From an uncultured Roseburia sp. (GTDB lineage: Bacteria > Bacillota > Clostridia > Lachnospirales > Lachnospiraceae): a stretch of 39,895 bases of DNA. Positions 1 through 6,400 of the stretch are shown piece by piece; positions within the stretch are counted from its first letter, which is position 1; each line of letters begins with the position of its first letter. The translations under genes and the position numbers were made by a program. Under the pieces are notes generated by a model. It was not told the DNA's origin and ran no database searches. It worked only from the letters and a program-made list of their open reading frames with translations. The stretch is from positions 1-39,895 of the forward strand of contig UQAQ01000027.1 of the NCBI GenBank assembly GCA_900539115.1, written 5' to 3'.

Positions 1-115
1 AGCGTATGCGAAGGGGCGCTTCCTTGTTGGGGGAGGGGACTTTGTTGACGCCAGTCAACAACTCTAATGTCCCCGACAACTTGCCGCTGAGCGTATGCGA
101 AGGGGCGCTTCCTTG
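1..115. repeat. Direct repeat of about 26 bp, two copies
   Basis: Two identical copies beginning AGCGTATGCGAAGGGGCGCT lie at 1-26 and 90-115. Each contains the small inverted repeat GAAG/CTTC. No convincing gene is present on either strand; the open frames here are short, low-complexity and lack ribosome-binding sites. The array may continue to the left of the window. Confidence 0.7.
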
Positions 116-127
116 CGCCCCGGAACA

Positions 128-345
128 ACTTGCTTTTTCCTTCTTCCGAGGTGTTTCCCTTCCCTTCGCGACGGCAACTCACCTCTGAATGACTTGAATT
201 TTTCTTTTTCCCGGGTGCTTTCTTTACCTTCGCGACGGCAACTCACCTCTGAATGACTTGCTTTTTTCTTTTTCCCGGGTGCTTTCCTTCCCTTCGCGAC
301 GGCAACTCACCTCTGAATGACTTGCTTTTTCCTTCTTCCGGGGTG
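128..345. repeat. 64-bp tandem repeat, about 3.4 copies
   Basis: A 64-bp unit recurs: its CCTTCGCGACGGCAACTCAC core starts at 163, 227 and 291, exactly 64 bp apart, and the preceding block (CTTGCTTTTTCCTTCTTCCG) is found again at the 3' end of the array near 322-341. It is followed directly by the 53-bp array. I see no coding potential. Confidence 0.8.
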
Positions 346-359
346 CTTATCCACGCCCA

Positions 360-770
360 GTCATGCCACATACCATTTTCCCCTCTCCGGCATGACCTTC
401 TCCTGCCACCCAGTCATGCCACATACCATTTTTCCCTCTCCGGCATGACCTTCTCCTGCCACCCAGTCATGCCGCATACCTCTTTTCCTCTCTCCGGCAT
501 GACTCTTCACAACACTCTTGTCATGCCACATACCATTTTCCCCTCTCCGGCATGACTCTTCTCGGCACTCTTGTCATGCCACATACCATTTTCTCCTCTC
601 CGGCATGACTCTTCACAACAATCTTGTCATGCCACATACCTCTTTTCCCCTCTCCGGCATGATCTTCTCCTGCCACCCAGTCATGCCACATACCATTTTC
701 TCTTCTCCGGTATGACCTTCTCCTGCCGCCCAGTCATGCCATAAACCCTTTTCCCCTCTCCGGCATGACA
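360..770. repeat. 53/54-bp palindromic tandem repeat, 8 copies
   Basis: Eight units start with GTCATGCC at 360, 413, 466, 520, 573, 626, 680 and 733. Each carries the perfect inverted pair GTCATGCC/GGCATGAC around a pyrimidine-rich loop, giving a ~37-bp hairpin. The 16-17-bp linkers come in two recurring types (CTTCTCCTGCCACCCA-like and TCTTCACAACACTCTT-like). The last unit is the most diverged and its second arm ends near 770. Recurring linkers and internal palindromy set it apart from a CRISPR array; it resembles REP/BIME-like intergenic hairpin clusters. Confidence 0.85.
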
Positions 771-777
771 AAGCCGC

Positions 778-808
778 AAAAAAGCCTGCCACACACTGTA
801 TGACAAGC
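778..808 (-). terminator. Rho-independent terminator of the 816-1310 gene
   Basis: Read on the minus strand, an 11-bp stem with three G-U wobbles (GCUUGUCAUAC / GUGUGGCAGGC, loop AGU, 784-808) is followed by six U (778-783). It begins 8 nt after the stop codon of the upstream gene. The palindromic repeat array lies just beyond it, so that array would not normally be in this transcript. Confidence 0.8.
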
Positions 809-815
809 TTATTTC

Positions 816-1310
816 TTATTTTTCTGCTTTTTTCGGATATTTGTTCAAGATCAAATCCATCATCTTTTCATTTGGCTCAAATTCAAGAACAAGTTTTTCT
901 TCTTTTCCCTCCGAGCGAATCACAACACCATATGTTTTTGCATCCGGCTGCAGGGAATAAAACTTCTTTGTCTGCAAGTGACGATATCCTGCCATCCGCT
1001 CTGAATCCATCGGTGCGATCACATCGGCATTGTCAAGATCAATTCGAATAACTGTCTTTCTTTTATCTTCGCCTTGAATCATGTCGAAATCAATCTGACC
1101 GTCACAATAAACATATTCCCACGTTACATGAAATCTCGGCCAGAACCACACCATGGCAAATACGGCTACTACGTCTAACAAAAACAGAAGACGGAATCGA
1201 AAGCCTATAATAAAGAGAAGTATTACACCAATGATCATCATAACCTTCAATGCAATATCTTTTCCGGTCGTTTTTTGTTTCACACTATATTCTGCGTATG
1301 CCTGTTCCAT
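816..1310 (-). CDS. Small two-helix membrane protein (DUF6106-like)
   Basis: The product is 164 residues. The start at 1310 is chosen because AGGAGG sits 5 nt upstream; an in-frame ATG at 1391 lies inside the repeat array and would add an Arg/Lys-rich, repeat-encoded leader. Residues ~20-60 hold two adjacent hydrophobic segments separated by a short RFR turn, so the protein is probably a membrane hairpin with both ends on the same side. The following ~100-residue soluble domain is mixed alpha/beta and rich in charged residues, with no catalytic motif I recognise. The arrangement (short N-terminus, TM pair, soluble tail) and position next to groEL match an uncharacterised Lachnospiraceae family I associate with DUF6106; the family name is from memory. 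Function unknown. It may be reached by read-through from groEL, although a long hairpin and repeat array lie between. Confidence 0.75.
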   Translation of the reverse strand: MEQAYAEYSVKQKTTGKDIALKVMMIIGVILLFIIGFRFRLLFLLDVVAVFAMVWFWPRFHVTWEYVYCDGQIDFDMIQGEDKRKTVIRIDLDNADVIAPMDSERMAGYRHLQTKKFYSLQPDAKTYGVVIRSEGKEEKLVLEFEPNEKMMDLILNKYPKKAEK

Positions 1311-1334
1311 TTTGTCCTCCTGTTTTCGTTTTAT

Positions 1335-1685
1335 CGTGCCCGCGCTGACGCGCTCTTGCGCGTATCTTGCCTTCTTAGCTCTACGCGCCACGCTTTCGCG
1401 TGCCCGCGCTGACGCGCTCCTACGCGTATCTCATCTTCTTAGTTCTACGCGCCACGCTTCCGCGTGCCCGCGCTGACGCGCTCTTGCGCGTATCTTGCCT
1501 TCTTAGCTCTACGCGCCACGCTTTCGCGTGCCCGCGCTGACGCGCTCCTACGCGTATCTCATCTTCTTAGTTCTACGCGCCACGCTTCCGCGTGCCCGCG
1601 CTGACGCACTCTTGCGCGTATCTTGCCTTCTTAGCTCTACGCGCCACGCTCTGCGTGCCCGCGCTGACGCGCTCCTACGCGTATC
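1335..1685. repeat. 64-bp GC-rich hairpin tandem repeat, about 5.5 copies
   Basis: Units begin CGTGCCCGCGCTGACG at 1335, 1399, 1463, 1527, 1591 and 1654 (spacing 64, 64, 64, 64, 63; last copy partial). Two variants alternate (CTCTTGCGCGTATC and CTCCTACGCGTATC), making a 128-bp higher-order period. On the minus strand, the direction of groEL and the downstream gene, each unit holds two small hairpins: one with ACGCG(C) arms, and CACGC-loop-GCGTG whose loop is GAAA in one variant and GGAA in the other, both GNRA tetraloops. It fills the groEL/816-1310 intergenic space. Confidence 0.85.
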
Positions 1686-1687
1686 GC

Positions 1688-1753
1688 TAAACCATCCGTT
1701 CAAATCAAATGCCCACCGGAAGGTGGGCGCTTGATTTGCTTGCGGATGGTTTA
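1688..1753. repeat. Long inverted repeat at the groEL 3' end
   Basis: Three nested arms pair: 11 bp (1688-1698 with 1743-1753), 8 bp (1701-1708 with 1731-1738) and 7 bp GCCCACC/GGTGGGC (1711-1717 with 1722-1728), capped by four bases. The groEL stop codon (1751-1753) is inside the outer stem. No U-tract follows on either strand, so it is not a standard intrinsic terminator; mRNA 3'-end protection or partial termination is possible. Confidence 0.75.
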
Positions 1754-3376
1754 CATCATGCCCATGCCTGGGGCACCGCCTGCCGGCATAGCCGGTGTAT
1801 CTTCTTTAATATTAGCAACTACAGACTCTGTTGTCAAGAGGGTAGATGCTACACTGGTTGCATTCTGCAATGCACTTCTTGTAACCTTAGCAGGATCAAG
1901 AATTCCATTATCAACCATGTTTACATACTGCTCTGTATATGCATTGAAACCGAATCCCGGTTTTCCTTCTTTTACTTTATCAATGATAACTGATCCTTCC
2001 AGACCTGCATTTTCAGCGATACGACGAAGTGGAGCTTCGAGAGCTTTCAGGATGATATTGGCACCTGTCTTCTCGTCGCCTTCCAACTCTGCTGCCATCT
2101 TAGCAACTTCTTTGGATGCGTGGATGTAAGCAGAACCACCACCTGCGATAATTCCTTCTTCTACGGCTGCTCTTGTCGCTGCCAAAGCATCTTCCATACG
2201 AAGTTTTGCTTCCTGCATCTCGGTCTCTGTTGCGGCACCAACACGAACAACAGCAACACCGCCTGCCAGTTTGGCAAGTCTTTCCTGAAGTTTTTCTTTA
2301 TCAAATTCGGAAGTTGTCTCTTCGATCTGGGTACGGATCTGGGATACACGAGCTTCAATCTCTGCTTTGTCGCCCTCGCCATCTACGATGATCGTATTTT
2401 CTTTCTGAACTTTAACGGATTTTGCACGTCCTAACTGATCCATTGTTGTGTCTTTCAGATCAAGACCAAGTTCTTCGGTAATCACCTGACCGCCGGTAAG
2501 AATTGCGATATCTTTGAGCATTTCTTTTCTGCGGTCGCCATAACCAGGAGCTTTTACAGCTACTACCTGGAATGTACCACGCAGTTTATTCAATACCAAT
2601 GTGCTGAGTGCTTCACCCTCTACATCTTCTGCGATAATGAGAAGTTTTGCACTGGACTGTACAATCTGCTCCAACAGTGGAAGGATTTCCTGAATATTGG
2701 AAATCTTCTTGTCTGTGATCAAAATGTATGGATTTTCAAGATTTGCTTCCATCTTATCCATATCCGTTGCCATATATGCTGACAAATAACCACGGTCAAA
2801 CTGCATACCTTCAACAAGGTCAAGTTCTGTCTTCATGGTCTTGGACTCTTCAATTGTGATAACGCCATCATTGGAAACTTTTTCCATTGCGTCAGCTACC
2901 ATTTCTCCGACCTGCTCGTCACCGGCGGAAATTGCTGCAACCTTAGCGATCTGCTCTTTTCCGGAAAGAGTCTCACTCATGGATTTGATTGCCTCTACTG
3001 CGCAGTCTGTCGCTTTCTTCATACCTTTACGAAGAACGATTGGATTTGCGCCGGCTGCAAGGTTTTTCATACCTTCATTGATCATTGCCTGAGCAAGAAC
3101 CGTAGCGGTTGTTGTACCATCTCCGGCTACATCATTTGTCTTGGTAGCAACTTCTTTTACAAGCTGAGCTCCCATGTTTTCGAAAGCATCTTCCAGCTCG
3201 ATCTCTTTTGCAATTGTTACACCATCGTTTGTGATAAGTGGTGCGCCAAAAGATTTATCCAATACAACATTACGTCCTTTGGGTCCTAACGTAACACGTA
3301 CGGTATCTGCTAATTTATTTACACCTGTTTCCAGTGCTTTTCTGGCATCTACGCCAAACTTAATTTCTTTTGCCAT
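1751..3376 (-). CDS. groEL: Chaperonin GroEL (60 kDa)
   Basis: This is the 541-residue subunit of the double-ring ATP-dependent folding chamber, acting in the cytosol with GroES. The N-terminus MAKEIKFG and the ATP-site motifs GDGTTTATVLAQ (~residue 86) and APGYGDRRKEM (~275) are intact, and the tail ends in the short Gly/Met form PGMGMM. Start 3376 is preferred over an in-frame ATG at 3391: GGAGG lies 8 nt before it and the N-terminus then matches the family. groEL follows groES by 36 bp, so the two form one transcript under CIRCE control. Length is normal for the family. The stop codon is buried in a long inverted repeat. Confidence 0.98.
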   Translation of the reverse strand: MAKEIKFGVDARKALETGVNKLADTVRVTLGPKGRNVVLDKSFGAPLITNDGVTIAKEIELEDAFENMGAQLVKEVATKTNDVAGDGTTTATVLAQAMINEGMKNLAAGANPIVLRKGMKKATDCAVEAIKSMSETLSGKEQIAKVAAISAGDEQVGEMVADAMEKVSNDGVITIEESKTMKTELDLVEGMQFDRGYLSAYMATDMDKMEANLENPYILITDKKISNIQEILPLLEQIVQSSAKLLIIAEDVEGEALSTLVLNKLRGTFQVVAVKAPGYGDRRKEMLKDIAILTGGQVITEELGLDLKDTTMDQLGRAKSVKVQKENTIIVDGEGDKAEIEARVSQIRTQIEETTSEFDKEKLQERLAKLAGGVAVVRVGAATETEMQEAKLRMEDALAATRAAVEEGIIAGGGSAYIHASKEVAKMAAELEGDEKTGANIILKALEAPLRRIAENAGLEGSVIIDKVKEGKPGFGFNAYTEQYVNMVDNGILDPAKVTRSALQNATSVASTLLTTESVVANIKEDTPAMPAGGAPGMGMM

Positions 3377-3412
3377 TATAAAGACCTCCAATTAAAATAT
3401 TTTAAGCTTCTT

Positions 3413-3700
3413 TTATTCTTCCACAATAGCTGCGATATCGCTCTGGCGAACGATCACATACTCTTTCTCTTCCAATTTTACATCGGTTCCCGCATATTTT
3501 GAATAAATTACTTTATCGCCGACTTTTACTTCCATTTTTACTTCTTTTCCATCTACAAGACCACCCGGTCCAACAGCTACTACTTCTGCCTGCTGTGGTT
3601 TTTCCTGCGCCTGGCCCGGAAGAACGATACCGGATTTTGTAGTTTCTTCTGCTTCTAACTGTTGTAAAACAACTCTGTCACCTAAAGGTACTAATTTCAT
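3413..3700 (-). CDS. groES: Co-chaperonin GroES (10 kDa)
   Basis: The 95-residue lid of the GroEL chamber. The start MKLVPLGDRVVL at 3700 has GGAGG 8 nt upstream; an ATG five codons earlier is discarded because it would place start and Shine-Dalgarno out of register. The mobile-loop region (EAEETTKSGIVLP, ~residues 16-28) and the GPG roof-hairpin segment (VGPGG) are present. First gene of the groES-groEL operon; the CIRCE element is 38 bp upstream, so HrcA repression relieved by heat or protein-folding stress is expected. hrcA itself is not in the window. Confidence 0.97.
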   Translation of the reverse strand: MKLVPLGDRVVLQQLEAEETTKSGIVLPGQAQEKPQQAEVVAVGPGGLVDGKEVKMEVKVGDKVIYSKYAGTDVKLEEKEYVIVRQSDIAAIVEE

Positions 3701-3738
3701 TTCTATTTCCTCCAATCATGATCTTTTCGCTTTGCTTG

Positions 3739-3765
3739 TTAGCACTCTCTTTTGCCGAGTGCTAA
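3739..3765. promoter_or_regulatory. CIRCE operator (HrcA binding site)
   Basis: A perfect match to the CIRCE consensus: TTAGCACTC, nine bases, GAGTGCTAA, with both 9-bp arms exactly complementary. It lies just downstream of the groES -10 box, where bound HrcA would block transcription and where the transcript's 5' end could fold. Confidence 0.97.
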
Positions 3766-3776
3766 CGATTGATTTA

Positions 3777-3805
3777 ATAATAGTCATTTCTCTTGTTTTT
3801 TGCAA
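3777..3805 (-). promoter_or_regulatory. Sigma-A-type promoter of groES-groEL
   Basis: On the minus strand, a -35 box TTGCAA (3800-3805) is separated by exactly 17 bp from a -10 box TATTAT (3777-3782). The predicted start site falls just before or inside CIRCE, the usual arrangement. Confidence 0.8.
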
Positions 3806-3884
3806 GTCGTACGCTTATGAATTTTCCTTCTATTTTGTGTCTTTTCGAATTATATCTCTTTTATCCTCTTTTTTTCTAACTTTT

Positions 3885-3913
3885 TTGCTTTCTTTTTGCG
3901 TTTATGCTATAAT
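3885..3913 (+). promoter_or_regulatory. Promoter of the 3942 gene
   Basis: TTGCTT (3885-3890), 17-bp spacer and a perfect TATAAT (3908-3913), followed by a ribosome-binding site CGGAGG ending a few bases before ATG 3942. It is divergent from groES and more than 100 bp from CIRCE, so HrcA control is unlikely. Confidence 0.75.
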
Positions 3914-3941
3914 ATTTGCAAAAGAACACCCGGAGGTACCT

Positions 3942-4664
3942 ATGAAAGAACAATTATACACGATTCCCGTAAATGACATCTTTGATAAACCTTGTGAATG
4001 TCCTGTGTGCGCGATGAAATTGAAACTGGAAAACGATGCTGTCGCCTTTGCGATGGGGCCCAGTTATATGGAAGATGATATTCGGCTTACCACAGACAAA
4101 ATTGGCTTCTGCGCCCGCCATATGCAAATGATGTACGATTTTGAAAACCGGCTTGGACTTGCTCTCATCATGGATACTCACATGAAGAATATGATAAAAG
4201 AGATTGAATTATTACAAAAAAGGGGAAGAAAAAGCGCCGGCGGATTATTTTCCAAAAAAGAAGAAACGTCCCTCTTTTCCTTTACCGACAAGATCAGTCA
4301 TTCGTGCTATATCTGCGATCGGATCAAGGGCGTATATGAGCGGTACATCGCAACCATTTTCTACTTATATGAAGAAGATTCTGCCTTTGTGACAAAATTC
4401 AAAAAATCAAAAGGATTCTGCTTAGAACACTACGGAATGCTTTTTGAAGAAGCGCCAAAATATCTCCACGGGGATGTACTGGAAGATTTCACCAGTGACT
4501 TAAACCATGTATTTTTAGAAAATTATAAACGAATGGAAGAAGAACTGGCATGGTTTATCGACAAATTTGACTACCGCAATACCGATGCTCCGTGGAAAAC
4601 ATCAAAAGATGCCGTTCCCCGTGCTATGACAAAGGTAAACGGCATCCTCTCAATGGATGAGTAA
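3942..4664 (+). CDS. DUF6062-type protein with duplicated Cys/His zinc sites
   Basis: The product is 240 residues. ATG 3942 is chosen over the longer open frame because CGGAGG and a good promoter lie directly upstream. Two matching metal-site sets are visible: C20-x2-C23 with C57-x2-H60, and C122-x2-C125 with C160-x2-H163. This suggests an internal duplication, each half binding one zinc through a CxxC knuckle and a CxxH pair. The rest is mainly helical and there is no signal peptide or membrane segment. I associate this pattern with the uncharacterised DUF6062 family of Clostridia (name from memory). It is one of only two plus-strand genes here, divergent from groES and convergent with the permease gene, whose 3' end it overlaps by 15 bp. 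Function unknown; a zinc-stabilised or redox-sensitive regulatory role is only a guess. Confidence 0.8.
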   Translation: MKEQLYTIPVNDIFDKPCECPVCAMKLKLENDAVAFAMGPSYMEDDIRLTTDKIGFCARHMQMMYDFENRLGLALIMDTHMKNMIKEIELLQKRGRKSAGGLFSKKEETSLFSFTDKISHSCYICDRIKGVYERYIATIFYLYEEDSAFVTKFKKSKGFCLEHYGMLFEEAPKYLHGDVLEDFTSDLNHVFLENYKRMEEELAWFIDKFDYRNTDAPWKTSKDAVPRAMTKVNGILSMDE

Positions 4665-5504
4665 ATTCACAATAACACCCCAAAACACACCGGCAACCCA
4701 TACAATTCCAAGGATGGAAAGATTTTCTTTCCATCTTTTGTTTGTACGGAATAAAACCAAAAGTCCAACCCCCGCACCGACAAGCAGTCCTGAGATCATC
4801 GAACCAAAATCGAGAATTCCCCCCAGATACATCTGCGTGATAAGAACCGATGCCGCACAGTTCGGAATCAATCCGACAATTGCCGCAAATACCGGTCCGA
4901 ACATCGCATGGCTCGATAAAAATTCAGAAATCCGCTCTTCGCCTCCTATTTCAATCAAAAAGTTCAAAACAAGAGAACACAGGAAAATGAACAATAATAT
5001 TTTAAATGTGTGTATAAAAGCAGATTTTCCAATGCTTTTTTCGCAATGGCAGTGTTCGCTTTCACACATCGTATGAAAATCTTTATATTGAATGGCATTT
5101 GGTCGAAAACGCATGACAAAATCTACGATAAACCCGGTAAATACTGCTGTCACAAGTTTAATTCCGAGGACTTTCAAAATGATCCTCCCGTTTACCGCTT
5201 CCGATAAAAAGATGGGAAGCATCTCATCCGAGGTCGATAAAAACACTGCCACCAGCGTTCCCATCGTAATGATTCCACCGGAGTACAGATTTGAAGCGGC
5301 TACCGAAAATCCACATTGTGGAAAAATTCCTGCGACACCGCCTGCGATAGGTCCCATCCTGCCGGCTTTCCGAATCCACGCCCTCGTCTTTGTGCTGGTC
5401 TTATGCTCCAGATACTCCATGAGCAGATAGGTCAGCAGTAAAAAAGGGAATAGTTTAATGCTGTCAATCAACGCATCCATTAAAATATCCAGCCATAATT
5501 CCAT
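4650..5504 (-). CDS. Putative multi-helix heavy-metal exporter (ArsP_2-like)
   Basis: A 284-residue integral membrane protein with about eight to ten hydrophobic segments in two halves. Each half carries the same signature: GIFPQCGFSVAASNLYSGG (~60-77) and GLIPNCAASVLITQMYLGG (~211-229), so the protein is an internal duplication with a conserved Pro-x-Cys in each repeat. Between the halves is a hydrophilic loop with clustered ligands (H144, C147, H151, C152, H153, C154), a likely metal-binding site. This matches what I know of the 'putative 10TM heavy-metal exporter' family (ArsP_2, related to arsenic/manganese efflux proteins). The substrate cannot be told from sequence. Start 5504 has GGAGAG 8 nt upstream. 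It follows the DUF2225 gene by 34 bp and is probably co-transcribed. Confidence 0.8.
   Translation of the reverse strand: MELWLDILMDALIDSIKLFPFLLLTYLLMEYLEHKTSTKTRAWIRKAGRMGPIAGGVAGIFPQCGFSVAASNLYSGGIITMGTLVAVFLSTSDEMLPIFLSEAVNGRIILKVLGIKLVTAVFTGFIVDFVMRFRPNAIQYKDFHTMCESEHCHCEKSIGKSAFIHTFKILLFIFLCSLVLNFLIEIGGEERISEFLSSHAMFGPVFAAIVGLIPNCAASVLITQMYLGGILDFGSMISGLLVGAGVGLLVLFRTNKRWKENLSILGIVWVAGVFWGVIVNLLIH
4713..4739 (+). terminator. Rho-independent terminator of the 3942 gene
   Basis: GATGGAAAGA (4713-4722), loop TTT, TCTTTCCATC (4726-4735): a perfect 10-bp stem followed by TTTTGTTT. It lies 48 bp past the plus-strand stop codon and inside the 3' coding part of the convergent permease gene. 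Confidence 0.75.
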
Positions 5505-5538
5505 CGATCATACTCTCCATTCTGCCAGCATCCGCTGT

Positions 5539-6378
5539 CTACTCTTCCTGCTGCAGCATTTCTTTCAATGCCAGCGCTTTATCTTTAATGCGGCGGTTTG
5601 CATCTTTTGCCACAAGCACTTTGGATATCCAGCGTTTTGCCTCTTCTTTGTTTCCGATCCGGCGTGCCAGTTCTGCCACCATATACATCACAGTGTATTC
5701 GTCCATACCGCACATTGGGAAATCTTCTTTGGAAAATGCTGCCACAAATCCTTCGTGTGCATTTTTCAAAAATTCTTTCTCTTCAGCCAGAAGCGCTGCT
5801 ACCTCTTCTTTCTTATAATCACCTTTCATCAGTTCTTCGCGTTTTCCGCGGAACAGCCAGGCAATCTTAAGACAGGTATAGGCTCTCTCACTCGTTTTTC
5901 CATGTTTTACGATTGTGTTAAGAAGCGCCATCTTATGACGGGTAATTGCCTCATCATAGGTATACACTTTCTCGCCTTCCGGTACATAATGATACGTAGC
6001 GGAAATTTTCTCGCGGATCATCTTCGCCTGGGAAGACATCACAAAATTAAAATAACGGTTCAATGATGCATATCCGCATTTTGGGCAGAGGATCGCATCG
6101 TATTTCAATGGATCAATTCCTTGATATTTCGGACGAAGATCCGTGTCTGCAGATACTAATTTTGCCTTTCCGGTACGAACCATTTTACTCTTAAATTCAT
6201 GGTCACAGACCGGACAGGTATAGGTTTTGTCAAACAAAAGATCTTCTTCCTGAACCTCTTTTACCTGTGCTTTTTTGGCATCTGCACCTTGATTTTCTTT
6301 CTTCTCTTTTTCATAAACATCAACCGTATCTTTGATGTTTAACCCAAGACTTTCCAGTCCTGCAAACAAATTACCCAT
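5539..6378 (-). CDS. DUF2225 family zinc-ribbon protein
   Basis: The product is 279 residues. ATG 6378 (MGNLFAG) has GGAGG 5 nt upstream; an ATG four codons earlier is less well placed. A zinc-ribbon-like half-site TYTCPVCDHEFKS (~57-69) is paired with LCPKCGYASLNRYF (~102-115), giving four cysteines in two CxxC knuckles, as in DUF2225. The long helical remainder looks TPR-like (repeated A-x-x-W/A-x-L pairs) up to the C-terminus. The family is common in Clostridia and Bacilli with no established function that I know of. The gene lies 22 bp downstream of glnS and is probably in the same transcript. Confidence 0.85.
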   Translation of the reverse strand: MGNLFAGLESLGLNIKDTVDVYEKEKKENQGADAKKAQVKEVQEEDLLFDKTYTCPVCDHEFKSKMVRTGKAKLVSADTDLRPKYQGIDPLKYDAILCPKCGYASLNRYFNFVMSSQAKMIREKISATYHYVPEGEKVYTYDEAITRHKMALLNTIVKHGKTSERAYTCLKIAWLFRGKREELMKGDYKKEEVAALLAEEKEFLKNAHEGFVAAFSKEDFPMCGMDEYTVMYMVAELARRIGNKEEAKRWISKVLVAKDANRRIKDKALALKEMLQQEE

Positions 6379-6400
6379 AGCTGCCTCCATTCTCTCCGGA

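Noticed and set aside
360..770. CRISPR array
   Set aside because: Regular spacing and palindromic units look CRISPR-like, but the 16-17-bp linkers repeat among themselves, repeats vary at many positions, and no cas gene is present.
1311..1391. Longer N-terminus for the 816-1310 protein starting at 1391
   Set aside because: The extra residues are encoded by the 64-bp repeat and lack a ribosome-binding site, while ATG 1310 has AGGAGG at 5 nt.
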